From Flavobacteriales bacterium (lineage in GTDB: Bacteria > Bacteroidota > Bacteroidia > Flavobacteriales_F > PHOS-HE28): DNA of 64,000 nt. Numbering within the stretch: the stretch's first letter is position 1; the number at the start of each line of letters is the position of its first letter. The stretch covers positions 868,001-932,000 of the forward strand of contig JADKAN010000001.1 of the NCBI GenBank assembly GCA_016719225.1. Reading direction: 5' to 3'. A program made the position numbers and the translations under genes. Below are positions 26,416 to 35,482 of the stretch, in pieces. The notes under the pieces were generated by a model, which had not been told where the DNA came from, did no database searches, and saw only the letters and a list, made by a program, of their open reading frames with translations.

Positions 26416-26423
26416 TAACTTTG
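26416..26423 (+). promoter_or_regulatory. -7 promoter box, TAACTTTG, 4 nt before a start codon
   Basis: Exact TAnnTTTG ending 4 nt before ATG 26428 of the GWxTD protein, implying a leaderless transcript. Confidence 0.6.
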
Positions 26424-26427
26424 GCCT

Positions 26428-27828
26428 ATGCGCACGTTTACCCTGAGCACGCTCCTCTTCCTAGTTGCAACCGCCCTGCAGGCCCAACCGAAGTTGGAGG
26501 CCGTAGTTGAGGCCAAGCGGTTCCAATCCCCGAAGGGCGATCCCATCGTCGTGGTGAACATCTCCTTCATCGGCGCCACCGCGGAATGGACCATGGACGA
26601 GCGCAGCTTCCGCCATGCACAAGTGGAAGTCCTCACGTTGGTGGAACAGGATGGCACCATCGTGGATTACCGCAAGACCATGGTGTCCTCGCCCGAACGC
26701 AGCGACACGTTGGACGGTGATTTCATGCACCAGGAACGTTTCACCTTGAAGCCCGGCAGCTACGCCCTTTCCGTGGAGTTGCATGATGCCAATTCGGCTG
26801 ACACCTCGCACACCTACATCAGCAAGCCATTGGTGGTGACCGCCTCGGTGAACGAAGTGGCCCTCTCGGACATCCAGTTCACCCGCAAAGCGGATAGCAA
26901 TGGCGATGTGCTGCCTTTCCCGGGTTCGTTCTTTCCCGACGGCTCGGACCGCTTGGGGTTCTATGCCGAAGCCTATGGCACCGTGAAGCACTTCGGACCG
27001 GAAGGACCATTTCTCGCCACAGCACAGATCGAAGGATATGAAGACCACAAGGTGGTGGCCAACATGCGCCAACTGCAGCGCTTGAAAGCCGATACCGTGG
27101 TACCCATCGGCATGGCTTTCGGCATCGGCAAGCTGCCCTCCGGCAACTACGTGCTCGCGTTGGAGCTGCGGGACCGTAACGATTCCGTGGTGGTGCGCCG
27201 CGAACAGTTCTTCCAGCGGATGAACCCCATGGCCTACAACCCGCTGGAGTTGGCTCCGGGCGAGCTCGGCCCCAATTTCACCGATGCCTATACCAACGCC
27301 GACACCTTGGCTGAATACCTCAGCTCCATGCGCCCCATCGCCAACGATATGGAGGCCAAGATCATCGACGACCGCTGGAAGGACCGCAAGATCGATCTGA
27401 TGCGCGATTTCTTCTACACCTTCTGGTACAACCGCTCGCCGCAGGATCCCGAAGGTGCTTGGAAGAGTTACCAGCAGGCCGTGGTCTATGCCAACAAGCA
27501 GTTCGGCTGCCGCAACATGCGCGGCTACCAGAGCGACCAAGGCCGCATCTTCCTGAAATACGGCGCGCCGAACGCCGTGGTGGACCGCAGCAACGAGACC
27601 GCCGTAACGCCTTATATGGTGTGGCACTATTACCGCGCCGGCAAGTACAACGACCGCCGCTTCGTCTTCACGCAGGAGGAACGCTCCACCACCTGCTGGA
27701 CCCTGCTGACCTCGGACATGCCAGGCGAACTGAACAACAGCCGCTGGTTGGACATGATCGCGCCCGGCAACGTGGACGGTGGCGTGAAGCGCGACGAGGT
27801 GCTGAACAACTACAAGTATCCGAAGTAA
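26428..27828 (+). CDS. GWxTD domain-containing protein
   Basis: A 466-residue exported protein with a signal peptide (STLLFLVATALQAQ), then a beta-rich region to about residue 270, and a C-terminal GWxTD-type domain. That domain includes RDFFYTFWYNRSPQDPEG, AVVYANKQFGC and DQGRIFLKYGAPN. The domain is widespread in Bacteroidota and a few other phyla, usually in periplasmic or outer-membrane proteins; the molecular function is not known. A -7 box 4 nt before the ATG supports this start. The divergent neighbour is the S46 peptidase. Confidence 0.85.
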   Translation: MRTFTLSTLLFLVATALQAQPKLEAVVEAKRFQSPKGDPIVVVNISFIGATAEWTMDERSFRHAQVEVLTLVEQDGTIVDYRKTMVSSPERSDTLDGDFMHQERFTLKPGSYALSVELHDANSADTSHTYISKPLVVTASVNEVALSDIQFTRKADSNGDVLPFPGSFFPDGSDRLGFYAEAYGTVKHFGPEGPFLATAQIEGYEDHKVVANMRQLQRLKADTVVPIGMAFGIGKLPSGNYVLALELRDRNDSVVVRREQFFQRMNPMAYNPLELAPGELGPNFTDAYTNADTLAEYLSSMRPIANDMEAKIIDDRWKDRKIDLMRDFFYTFWYNRSPQDPEGAWKSYQQAVVYANKQFGCRNMRGYQSDQGRIFLKYGAPNAVVDRSNETAVTPYMVWHYYRAGKYNDRRFVFTQEERSTTCWTLLTSDMPGELNNSRWLDMIAPGNVDGGVKRDEVLNNYKYPK

Positions 27829-27836
27829 AGAGAGCA

Positions 27837-27885
27837 CAAGCTGGCAGCTTGCGGCTTGTAGCTCGTGGCTTGTGGATCGAGCCAC
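27837..27885 (+). repeat. short degenerate tandem repeat (GCTTGYRGCTTGTRGCT type)
   Basis: The spacer after the GWxTD gene reads ctggcagcttgcggcttgta then gctcgtggcttgtgg, an imperfect repetition of a 7-8-base word. Similar low-complexity spacers occur in many Bacteroidota genomes. Nothing suggests that it is coding. Confidence 0.45.
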
Positions 27886-27963
27886 GACCACGCCGGGCCA
27901 TTCGGCATTTTTACATTTCCGTGCGTTCCGTTCGCTCCACCTTTGCCGCTTCCTTTACCCTGC

Positions 27964-29031
27964 ATGGACACCGCCATCGTGATCTTGAACTGGAACGGGC
28001 GCCAGTGGCTGGAGCGCTTCCTGCCCACGGTGCTTGAACACAGTGCGCACGCAGCCCGGATCATCGTGGCCGACAACGGTAGCACCGACGGTTCCGTGGA
28101 GTGGCTCCGCAGCTATTTGCCGGCCGTGGAAGTGATCGCCATGCCCACCAACGAAGGTTTTGCTGGCGGCTACAACAAGGCCTTGGCCCAAGTGGATTCC
28201 ACATATTTCGTGCTGCTGAACAGCGATGTGGAGACCTCACCCGGTTGGATCGATGTGTTGCGCAAACACTTGATGGACCGGCCGGAAATGGCCGCTTGCC
28301 AACCCAAGGTGCTTGCCCACGCTGACCACACCAGCTTTGAACATGCCGGCGCAGCGGGTGGCTTCATCGACCGTAATGGCTATCCCTTTTGCCGGGGCCG
28401 CATCTTCGAGATCACCGAGCCGGACAACGGGCAGTACAACGACGACCGTGATGTGTTCTGGGCCACCGGCGCCTGCCTGATGATCCGAGCGGAAGCGTTC
28501 CGCGCGGCGGGCGGTTTCGACGCCAACTTGTTCGCACACATGGAGGAGATCGACCTGTGCTGGTGCCTGCGGCGCATGGGCTGGCGCATCGGTTATACCT
28601 CCAGTGCTACCGTGTACCACGTGGGCGGCGGCGCGCTCGGTTACGGCAGTCCGCGCAAGACCTATCTCAACTTCCGCAACAGCTTGGCGGTGCTCACCAA
28701 ACACCTTCAGTCCCACGTTATCGCCTACCGCATTTTCCACCGGATCATGCTGGACGTCTTCGCGGCCATGAAGTTCTTCGCCGAAGGCCACGCGGACCAT
28801 GCTTGGCAGGTGGGCAGGGCGCACCGCGCCTTCATCCGTTGGCTGCCGCGCCTGTTCCGGGAGCGCAAGCGCCTGCGTGCCTTGGAGAACAGGCCGGACC
28901 TTACCGGCATGTACCACCGCAGCATCGCCTACGATCGCTATATCCTCGGCTGGAAGAAGTTCACGGAGCTGGATGCAAAGCGGATCGATCAAGCCCCGCG
29001 CCGGAGCAAGTATTCCACCGCCAAGCGGTAG
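27964..29031 (+). CDS. GT2-family glycosyltransferase (rhamnosyltransferase-like)
   Basis: A 355-residue family-2 glycosyltransferase beginning MDTAIVILNWNGRQWLERFL. It has ADNGSTDGSVEWL, NEGFAGGYNKAL, LLNSDVETSPGW (DxD-like), WATGACLMIRAEAFRAAGGFD and EEIDLCWCLRRMGW, all typical of rhamnosyl- and related transferases of polysaccharide assembly. A cluster of basic residues near the C-terminus may bind membrane. MDTAIV is the natural start; the in-frame upstream part from 27865 is not family-like. Its last 43 nt overlap aroQ on the opposite strand. Confidence 0.88.
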   Translation: MDTAIVILNWNGRQWLERFLPTVLEHSAHAARIIVADNGSTDGSVEWLRSYLPAVEVIAMPTNEGFAGGYNKALAQVDSTYFVLLNSDVETSPGWIDVLRKHLMDRPEMAACQPKVLAHADHTSFEHAGAAGGFIDRNGYPFCRGRIFEITEPDNGQYNDDRDVFWATGACLMIRAEAFRAAGGFDANLFAHMEEIDLCWCLRRMGWRIGYTSSATVYHVGGGALGYGSPRKTYLNFRNSLAVLTKHLQSHVIAYRIFHRIMLDVFAAMKFFAEGHADHAWQVGRAHRAFIRWLPRLFRERKRLRALENRPDLTGMYHRSIAYDRYILGWKKFTELDAKRIDQAPRRSKYSTAKR

Positions 29032-29414
29032 CCTTCCAGCCCGAAGCCGCTGATGCAGCCCACGCACGCCGCCGCCGTGAGCAGTTGGTGCCGGAACGGT
29101 TCCCGCGCATGCACATTGCTGATGTGCACCTCCACCACCGGCACCGACATCAGCGCGACCGCATCGCGCAACGCCACGCTGGTGTGCGAATAACCCGCTG
29201 CGTTCATCACCACACCGTCGCTGCCCGCTTCGGCAGCGCGCAAGGCATTGATCAGCTCACCTTCCACGTTGCTCTGGAAATAGGCCAGTTCGTGCGTTGA
29301 AAAAACAACCCGCAGTTCCGCCACATAGTCCTCGAAGCTGCGCGAGCCATACACGGAAGGCTCACGGGTGCCGAGCGTATCGAGGTTGGGGCCGTTCAGG
29401 AGGAGGATGCGCAT
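28989..29414 (-). CDS. aroQ: 3-dehydroquinate dehydratase, type II
   Basis: A 141-residue shikimate-pathway enzyme converting 3-dehydroquinate to 3-dehydroshikimate. Family motifs are in order: MRILLLNGPNLDTLGTREPS then the catalytic Tyr in VYG, VMNAAGYSHTSVALRDA with the substrate Asn and His, and VEVHISNVHAREPFR with the final His and Arg. Length is normal. Start ATG 29414 has a GAACTTTG box exactly 4 nt before it. The 3' end overlaps the end of the GT2 gene on the other strand by 43 nt, and its promoter region backs onto that of xerD. Confidence 0.95.
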   Translation of the reverse strand: MRILLLNGPNLDTLGTREPSVYGSRSFEDYVAELRVVFSTHELAYFQSNVEGELINALRAAEAGSDGVVMNAAGYSHTSVALRDAVALMSVPVVEVHISNVHAREPFRHQLLTAAACVGCISGFGLEGYRLAVEYLLRRGA

Positions 29415-29418
29415 GGGG

Positions 29419-29426
29419 CAAAGTTC
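29419..29426 (-). promoter_or_regulatory. -7-like box GAACTTTG, 4 nt before the aroQ start
   Basis: One mismatch from TAnnTTTG on the minus strand, with 4 nt between box and ATG 29414. Confidence 0.5.
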
Positions 29427-29472
29427 GCTTGTATGTGCGATGCATGCAGCGCGCATACAACAACGGACCGCC

Positions 29473-29480
29473 GACCTTTG
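29473..29480 (+). promoter_or_regulatory. -7-like box GACCTTTG, 4 nt before the xerD start
   Basis: One mismatch from TAnnTTTG, with CGCC between the box and ATG 29485. It faces away from the aroQ box 47 nt away. Confidence 0.5.
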
Positions 29481-29484
29481 CGCC

Positions 29485-30402
29485 ATGCAGTGGCCACAGG
29501 CTTTGGCGGATTTCAAGATCTACCTCTCGTTGGAAAGAGGGCTGTCCAAGCGCACCGTGGAAGCCTACATCGGCGATCTGGGCAAGTTGCGCGATTTTGC
29601 CTTGGCACAAACTCCACCCTTGCCGCCCGATAAGCTCCGCATCGAGGACCTTCAAGGCTTCATCAACGTCCTCGCGCGCAGCCGCCCCGCCGCCACCAGC
29701 CAAGCCCGTTTGGTGAGCGCCGTGCGCAGCTTCCACCGTTCACTCTTGCTGGAAAAGCAGATCACCGAGGATCCCACCGACCTGCTGGAAAGCCCGCGCA
29801 CCGGCAGGCACCTGCCCACCTTCCTCAGCGTGGAGGAGATCGATGCCATGGCCGCCGCCATCGACATGAGCATGCCACTCGCCCACCGCGACCGTGCCAT
29901 GTTGGAGGTGCTCTACGGTTGCGGCCTGCGGGTAAGCGAGCTCTGCGGACTGCGCATCAGCCGGCTGCATTTCCAGGACGGCTACATCCGTGTGGTAGGC
30001 AAAGGAGATAAGGAACGCCTCGTACCCATCGGCCCGGAGACCATGGCGCATGTGGAGCGGTACCGGCAGGGCGAACGCGTACACCTAACCGTAAAGCCGA
30101 AGGCCGAGGATCTGCTGTTCCTCAATTCCCGGGGTTCCGGCATCAGCCGCGTGTGGGTTTTCAAAGTGGTGAAGAAGCTCGCGCTGAAGGCCGGGATCGA
30201 CAAAGTGATCGGGCCGCACACCTTCCGCCATTCCTTCGCTACACACTTGGTGGAAGGCGGCGCCGACCTACGTGCCGTGCAGGAAATGCTCGGACACGCC
30301 AGCATTACCACCACCGAGATCTACACCCACCTGGACCGCGAGTACCTGCGCAGCAACATCATGCGCTTCCACCCCGCGCAAAGCGGTGACGGCCATTTTT
30401 AG
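29485..30402 (+). CDS. xerD: tyrosine recombinase XerD-like
   Basis: A 305-residue tyrosine recombinase of XerC/D length, which resolves chromosome dimers at dif. The N-terminal SAM-like domain begins FKIYLSLERGLSKRTVEAYI. The catalytic set is complete: Arg149 in GCGLRVSEL, Lys173 in GKGDKER, His245 and Arg248 in PHTFRHSFATH, His271 in MLGHASITTTEIYTH with Tyr280. The conserved size and single copy beside aroQ favour the housekeeping recombinase over an integrase. XerC versus XerD cannot be decided from the motifs alone; XerD is the usual single-enzyme name in Bacteroidota. Confidence 0.9.
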   Translation: MQWPQALADFKIYLSLERGLSKRTVEAYIGDLGKLRDFALAQTPPLPPDKLRIEDLQGFINVLARSRPAATSQARLVSAVRSFHRSLLLEKQITEDPTDLLESPRTGRHLPTFLSVEEIDAMAAAIDMSMPLAHRDRAMLEVLYGCGLRVSELCGLRISRLHFQDGYIRVVGKGDKERLVPIGPETMAHVERYRQGERVHLTVKPKAEDLLFLNSRGSGISRVWVFKVVKKLALKAGIDKVIGPHTFRHSFATHLVEGGADLRAVQEMLGHASITTTEIYTHLDREYLRSNIMRFHPAQSGDGHF

Positions 30403-30485
30403 GAGGTACAGGCCTAGATGCTTGGCGACCATCCCGCAACTGACGCGGCTTGCGCGTTCCCGATCCCGGCTGTAGTGGGCCTTCA

Positions 30486-30522
30486 GGGATCAGAGATCAG
30501 GGATCAATGATCAGTGATCGAG
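30486..30522. repeat. GATCA-rich short direct repeats in a convergent spacer
   Basis: The spacer between convergent xerD and the aminopeptidase gene reads agggatcagagatcaggga followed by tcaatgatcagtgatc, five GATC words in about 35 nt. A similar GATC-rich spacer (cagctgatcagctgatc) lies at 50688-50704, also between convergent genes. Confidence 0.45.
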
Positions 30523-32945
30523 AATTTCGAATCCCCGATCCGCTTCCCGGCAACATCCGCAACATGTAGGATGTATTGCCCCGCCGCCAGTTCCGACACG
30601 TTCAGCGTGATGCGGCCCTGGCCGTCCGTACTGCGCGAAGCTTGCATCACCATGCGGCCATCGTTCCCAAGAATCGTGCACTGCACCGGTCCTTTGGTGC
30701 TGTTGGGTAATTGCACGGACACCGCGTCACGCGCAGGGTTCGGGTACAGTGTGAGCTTTCCGCCGACCGACGTGCTCTCCGGAATGCCGATGAAGCCCGA
30801 GCCTTTGGCAAAGGCGTACTGCCCGCGTCGCAGCACGTCGATGTTGATGCTGCCCAGGCCGTTCGTGAGGATGCCCGCGTTCACCGTCTGGTCGGGATAC
30901 ACTTCCCACGGTAGGCCCGGACCGCTCCGGTATACCAGGAATGCCCCTTCTTCCGTGGTGCCGTACAGCCCATTGTCCAGCGAGGTGGAGAGGTTGCCGG
31001 TGTAGTTCACCTTGGCGTGCATCGCTGTGCCTTCGGGCCACAGGCCATCCACCGTCCAGTAGTGCGAATCGGATACTTGATCGATGCCGAAGCCGAGCGG
31101 CGTTTGGTCCGCACCCGCCCAGATGTGCTCGATCCGGAGGAAGGTGCTGTCCACAATAGTGTCCTTGAAGAGCTGGAGATCCACCCAAGGCTGCGAAATG
31201 CTGCTCGATACGCCCGGTATCAGCGTATCCTCGAACGCCATGCGCGCTTGGTTCAGCCGCACGTCCTCGTTCAACACCACCATCGCCGGATCAAAGTCCG
31301 CTTGCAGTTGTACGCTGCTGAATTCATCGCCCACCAGTTGGTTGAAGCGCTGCCGCTGACCCGTGGCGCTGATCAGGGTGATGTCCAATGGCACGTCGTG
31401 GTGGAAAACCGTGGTGCCGCGCAATTTCTGCTTGATGGAGAGGTCCACCGCCCACTGTGTGCCGTTCTGTTGGGCCGTGAAGCCGTTGGGTACGAAGACC
31501 GAGAAGCCGGGGGTGAACACTTGATCATCGAAGAACGGATGCAGGTCGTAGCCCGTGGCATCTTCCAGCGCATCGCGGAAACCCGCCGCGTCCAGCGCGG
31601 AGTTGGCGTGGACCACCTGCACTTGCGTCATGCCCTGCCGGAAGAGGGAGTCGCCGAGATAGCCGCGCAGGTTGTGGATCACCGCAGCCCCTTTGTAATA
31701 GGTATGCAATCCGTAGATCTCCGCATCCGGCATGGGCGACAGCGCCAGGTAGCCACCGTCCTGGATGAAGGCTGTCCGCAGGACGTACAGCATGTTGTCG
31801 TTCTCCTGCTTCACCAGTGCGGAAGGTCCGCCGATCCACTCCTCGATGAGGTGCGAGCTGTATTCAGCAGGCCCTTCCTTCATCCACATGTCGTTCTGCG
31901 TGTATGGCGCCACGATATCGCCCCACCAATGGTGCCCTAGCTCGTGGGTGAACAGCCCCCGGTTCTGCAAAATGCTCTGGCTGGGCATGAAGTCCGGGTA
32001 GGCGATGTTCGTGGGGATCTCCAACGCGCCGTCGGTGGTGAGCACGTAGCCCACGCGCTGCCACGGATATGGACCGTACCAGAATTCGCAGGCATCGATC
32101 GCGGAGCCGATGTCCCCGAACTTGCTGGCCATGGCCGCGAGCTGCGTGGGCTTGGCGGTGAGCCGCACCGGGATGTCGCCATAAGCGCCCGTGTGTACGA
32201 AATTGCTGTCCCGATAGTCCGCTACCGCGATGGCGCTGAGGTGGGTGGTCATGCTCCGGTCCATGCCGAAGCTGCGCACCACGGTGTCACCGCCCAATTG
32301 CGTTTCACCCAGGAAATCGCCTTGGCAATGCGCCCGGTAGAGCCCCGCACTCTTTACATGGTAGGCGTAGGTCGCTCTCTCCACGAAGCTGTCGAAGCAC
32401 GGATACCACACCTTGCCGAAGTTCGGTGGGATGGTGGTGAGGCCGATGCCGAGGTTGTAGATGTAGCCGCTCTCGAAGTAGAAGCCGCCCCAGTCCGGGT
32501 CGCGGTGCGGATGCCCTTGGTAATACACCGTGAGCGTGTCCACGCTGCCCACCGCCGGGACCGTGGTGAAGTCCACCTTCAAGGTCTGCCCATCGTTGCT
32601 GAAGGCCAGCGCACCGCCCGGCGAGGTCACCGAATCCACCTGCAGGTCCCACAGCTCGAAGCGGATGAAGGTCTGGCCCGCCATCAGCGGCGTGTAGGTG
32701 ATGGTGGTGGCCGCCTTGATCTGCTGCGCGGTCACGTTGGTCACATCGATCGCGATGTCGTAATGCAGGATGTCGAACGTGTCGCTGCGCGCAATGATGT
32801 CGTCGATGAGCGCCCGGTCCGCAGCGGTCATTGACGTGACCGGATGTTGTTGATTCCGGAAATAGTGGCAACCGTACTGATAAGGTTGGGCGAATGCGGT
32901 GGCCACAAGGGCGATGGAGCCGGAAAGAAGGAAGGGACGTAGCAT
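30504..32945 (-). CDS. M1-family aminopeptidase with T9SS sorting domain
   Basis: An 813-residue secreted zinc metallopeptidase. A short signal peptide (IALVATAFAQ) precedes an M1 N-terminal beta domain. The substrate-binding motif is present as GALEI (residues 307-310, GAMEN in the classical form), and the zinc site is HELGHHWWGD (334-343), with the third ligand Glu357 in KEGPAEY after the exact 18-residue spacing. After the catalytic domain comes a beta region. A type A T9SS sorting domain (LTLYPNPARDAVSVQLP, LNVSELAAGQYILHV) ends the protein. It should cleave N-terminal residues from peptides at or outside the cell surface. Start ATG 32945 gives the signal peptide; a TACCTTGG sequence lies about 30 nt upstream. 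Confidence 0.92.
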   Translation of the reverse strand: MLRPFLLSGSIALVATAFAQPYQYGCHYFRNQQHPVTSMTAADRALIDDIIARSDTFDILHYDIAIDVTNVTAQQIKAATTITYTPLMAGQTFIRFELWDLQVDSVTSPGGALAFSNDGQTLKVDFTTVPAVGSVDTLTVYYQGHPHRDPDWGGFYFESGYIYNLGIGLTTIPPNFGKVWYPCFDSFVERATYAYHVKSAGLYRAHCQGDFLGETQLGGDTVVRSFGMDRSMTTHLSAIAVADYRDSNFVHTGAYGDIPVRLTAKPTQLAAMASKFGDIGSAIDACEFWYGPYPWQRVGYVLTTDGALEIPTNIAYPDFMPSQSILQNRGLFTHELGHHWWGDIVAPYTQNDMWMKEGPAEYSSHLIEEWIGGPSALVKQENDNMLYVLRTAFIQDGGYLALSPMPDAEIYGLHTYYKGAAVIHNLRGYLGDSLFRQGMTQVQVVHANSALDAAGFRDALEDATGYDLHPFFDDQVFTPGFSVFVPNGFTAQQNGTQWAVDLSIKQKLRGTTVFHHDVPLDITLISATGQRQRFNQLVGDEFSSVQLQADFDPAMVVLNEDVRLNQARMAFEDTLIPGVSSSISQPWVDLQLFKDTIVDSTFLRIEHIWAGADQTPLGFGIDQVSDSHYWTVDGLWPEGTAMHAKVNYTGNLSTSLDNGLYGTTEEGAFLVYRSGPGLPWEVYPDQTVNAGILTNGLGSINIDVLRRGQYAFAKGSGFIGIPESTSVGGKLTLYPNPARDAVSVQLPNSTKGPVQCTILGNDGRMVMQASRSTDGQGRITLNVSELAAGQYILHVADVAGKRIGDSKFSITDH

Positions 32946-33163
32946 GGGCGGGGTTGAGGGAAGCCAAGGTAGGCTGGCATTGGAATTGTGGACCGCCAAA
33001 CACTTTTCGCGTTCCCGAAATTCCCCAACTGGGGAACGGAGCACCCCACTGCCACCGCGGCCAGGGTAGCGTTTTCCGCCTTGCACAGCACCTTTTCCGG
33101 TGCGATCGGGGACTTACGGCACGCCCGGCACCCGGTTTGCCATTCCGTGGCAAAACCACACCT

Positions 33164-33853
33164 ATGAACTCACCCACCCACGTTTCCATTTTGAATACCG
33201 TAGCTGCCGCCGGATTGGCGATCGCACTTGTAGCAGGCGGTTGTAATGCTTCCAAAGGCGTAAAAGGCGGCGCCATCGGTGCGGGCGCTGGTGCCGGTAT
33301 CGGTGCCGTTATCGGGAACCAGTTCGGCGACAACGGTACCGCCGTTGGTGCCATCATCGGTGCTGCCGTGGGCGGTACCGCCGGTGCTTTGATCGGCCAC
33401 AAAATGGACAAGCAGGCCGAGGAGCTGCGCAACGACATGGAAGGTGCTACCGTGACCCGCGTAGGGGAAGGCATCAAGATCACCTTTGACAGTGGCCTGC
33501 TCTTCGGTGTTGACCAGAGCAACCTGAACGATGCTTCCAAAAGCAACCTCACCGACCTCGCCACCACGTTGAACAAATACCCCGACACCAACGTCCTGGT
33601 GGAAGGCCACACGGATTCCTCGGGAAAGGATGAATACAACATGGAGCTCAGCAAGAAACGCGCTGCCAGCGTTTCCAGCTTCCTGACGGGCCAAGGCGTT
33701 GCCGCCTCGCGCATCACCACCACCGGCTACGGTGAGACCCAGCCCATCGCTGACAATGAGACCGTGGAAGGCATGGCCAAGAACCGCCGTGTGGAAGTGG
33801 CCATCTATGCCAACGAGAAAATGAAGAAGGCCGCCGAGAAAGGTGAGCTGTAA
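33164..33853 (+). CDS. OmpA-family lipoprotein with glycine-zipper
   Basis: A 229-residue envelope protein. The signal region (AAAGLAIALVAGGC) ends in a lipobox-like Cys. Residues 35-85 are a glycine-zipper (GGAIGAGAGAGIGAVIG and AVGGTAGALIG) of the YMGG/TM-Gly type. The C-terminal OmpA domain binds peptidoglycan (LFGVDQSNLN, VLVEGHTDSSGKDEYNMELS, KKRAASVSSFL, NRRVEVAIYAN). It tethers the outer membrane to the wall. A strong terminator follows 36 nt after the stop, then the large tandem array. Confidence 0.92.
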   Translation: MNSPTHVSILNTVAAAGLAIALVAGGCNASKGVKGGAIGAGAGAGIGAVIGNQFGDNGTAVGAIIGAAVGGTAGALIGHKMDKQAEELRNDMEGATVTRVGEGIKITFDSGLLFGVDQSNLNDASKSNLTDLATTLNKYPDTNVLVEGHTDSSGKDEYNMELSKKRAASVSSFLTGQGVAASRITTTGYGETQPIADNETVEGMAKNRRVEVAIYANEKMKKAAEKGEL

Positions 33854-33888
33854 AACCAGCCCTCCCGGAAACGACCACCCCTATCGAG

Positions 33889-33916
33889 AGCCCGGAGCGT
33901 TTTGCTCCGGGCTTTT
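33889..33916 (+). terminator. rho-independent terminator after the OmpA-family gene
   Basis: AGCCCGGAGC-GTTTT-GCTCCGGGCT, a perfect 10-bp stem with 5-nt loop, followed by TTT. Confidence 0.8.
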
Positions 33917-34015
33917 GCATTCCCGTACAGAAAGGTCCGCTCCGGATGATCAAGCGATCGGCAGTGCGCTGGCCGGCCCGTTGCGGTGAACGACAAATCC
34001 ATCGACACATAATCC

Positions 34016-35384
34016 ACTGACCCTCTTACCAACACCTAATGCACGCGCTCGGCTTTTTGCCGAGTGCGTTCCAGCTTAGGGCCTCCGGCCCGCCATAGGA
34101 AGCGAAGCGCTCTGAACATGTTACCGATCACCTAACCCGCTCATCCTCTTATCAACACTTAATGCACGCGCTCGGCTTTTTGCCGAGTGCGTTCCAACTT
34201 AGCCTCCGGCCCGCCATAGGAAGCGAAGCGCTCTGAACATGTTTACCCTTCACCTAACCCGCTCATCCTCTTATCAACACCTAATGCACGCGCTCCGCTT
34301 TTTTGCCGAGGTTTCCGGGGCCTCCGGCCGCCATAGGAAGCAAGCACTCTGAACATGTTTACCGATCACCTAACCCGCTCATCCTCTTATCTACACCTAA
34401 TGCACGCGCTCGGCTTTTTGCCGAGTGCGTTCCAGCTTAGGGCCTCCGGCCCGCCATAGGAAGCGAAGCACTCTGAACATGTTTACCCTTCACCTAACCC
34501 GCTCATCCTCTTATCAACACCTAATGCACGCGCTCGGCTTTTTGCCGAGTGCGTTCCAACAAGGGCCTCCGGCCCGCCATAGGAAGAAGCACTCTGAACA
34601 TGTTTACCCTTCACCTAACCCGCTCATCCTCTTATCAACACCTAATGCACGCGCTCGGCTTTTTGCCGAGTGCGTTCCAGCTGAGGGCCTCCGGCCCGCC
34701 ATAGGAAGCGAAGCGCTCTGAACAGGTTTACCCTTCACCTAACCCGCTCATCCTCTTATCAACACCTAATGCACGCGCTCGGCTTTTGCCGAGTGCGTTC
34801 CAGCTTAGGGCCTCCGGCCCGCCATAGGAAGCGAAGCGCTCTGAACATGTTTACCCTTCACCTAACCCGCTCATCCTCTTATCCACACCTAATGCACGCG
34901 CTCGGCTTTTTGCCGAGTGCGTTCCGGCTTAGGGCCTCCGGCCCGCCATAGGAAGCGAAGCACTCTGAACATGTTTACCCTTCACCTAACCCGCTCATCC
35001 TCTTATCAACACCTAATGCACGCGCTCGGCTTTTTTGCCGAGTGCGTTCCAGCTTAGGGCCTCCGGCCCGCCATAGGAAGCGAAGCACTCTGAACATGTT
35101 TACCCTTCACCTAACCCGCTCATCCTCTTATCAACACCTAATGCACGCGCTCGGCTTTTTGCCGAGTGCGTTCCAGCTTAGGGCCTCCGGCCCGCCATAG
35201 GAAGCGAAGCGCTCTGAACATGTTACCGATCACCTAACCCGCTCATCCTCTTATCAACACCTAATGCACGCGCTCGGCTTTTTGCCGAGTGCGTTCCAGC
35301 TTAGGGCCTCCGGCCCGCCATAGGAAGCGAAGCGCTCTGAACATGTTACCGATCACCTAACCCGCTCATCCTCTTATCAACACC
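34016..35384. repeat. tandem array of about 11 copies of a ~123-bp GC-hairpin unit
   Basis: Units begin ACACCTAATGCACGCG. The ATG word marks copies at 34039, 34162, 34284, 34400, 34524, 34645, 34769, 34892, 35016, 35141 and 35264, with periods of 116-125. Each unit has a hairpin GCGCTCGGC-TTTTT-GCCGAGTGC and a second GGGCC-TCC-GGCCC, then GAAGCGAAGCGCTCTGAACATG, CACCTAACCCGCTCATC and CTCTTATCA. Two variants alternate in the last third: TGTTACCGATCACC (copies 1, 10, 11; copy 3 mixed) and TGTTTACCCTTCACC (the rest). Short ORFs exist on both strands (19 codons plus, 27 codons minus) but are broken by indels in copies 2, 3, 5, 7 and 9, so the unit looks non-coding. No insertion-sequence genes, no unique spacers. 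The array ends sharply at 35384. Confidence 0.9.
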
Positions 35385-35482
35385 ACTCCCATTCGCCAAG
35401 CTCCTGACAAACCCGTTTGCCATCCCCATCGATTACCCCTATCTTCAGCCACCACGATCCGATCATATAGAGCTCCACGTAC

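Noticed and set aside
33916..34015. tRNA or small RNA after the OmpA terminator
   Set aside because: No cloverleaf or other convincing fold could be drawn by eye.
34039..35290. Repeated small-peptide genes in the array (19 codons plus strand, 27 codons minus strand)
   Set aside because: Indels in several copies break both frames, and spacing is not a constant multiple of three.
34016..35384. CRISPR array
   Set aside because: The whole 123-bp period repeats, with no unique spacers and no cas genes nearby.
34016..35384. Integron attC or cassette array
   Set aside because: ACCTAAC fits one core box, but no matching GTTRRRY partner or integrase is present, and the units carry no cassettes.
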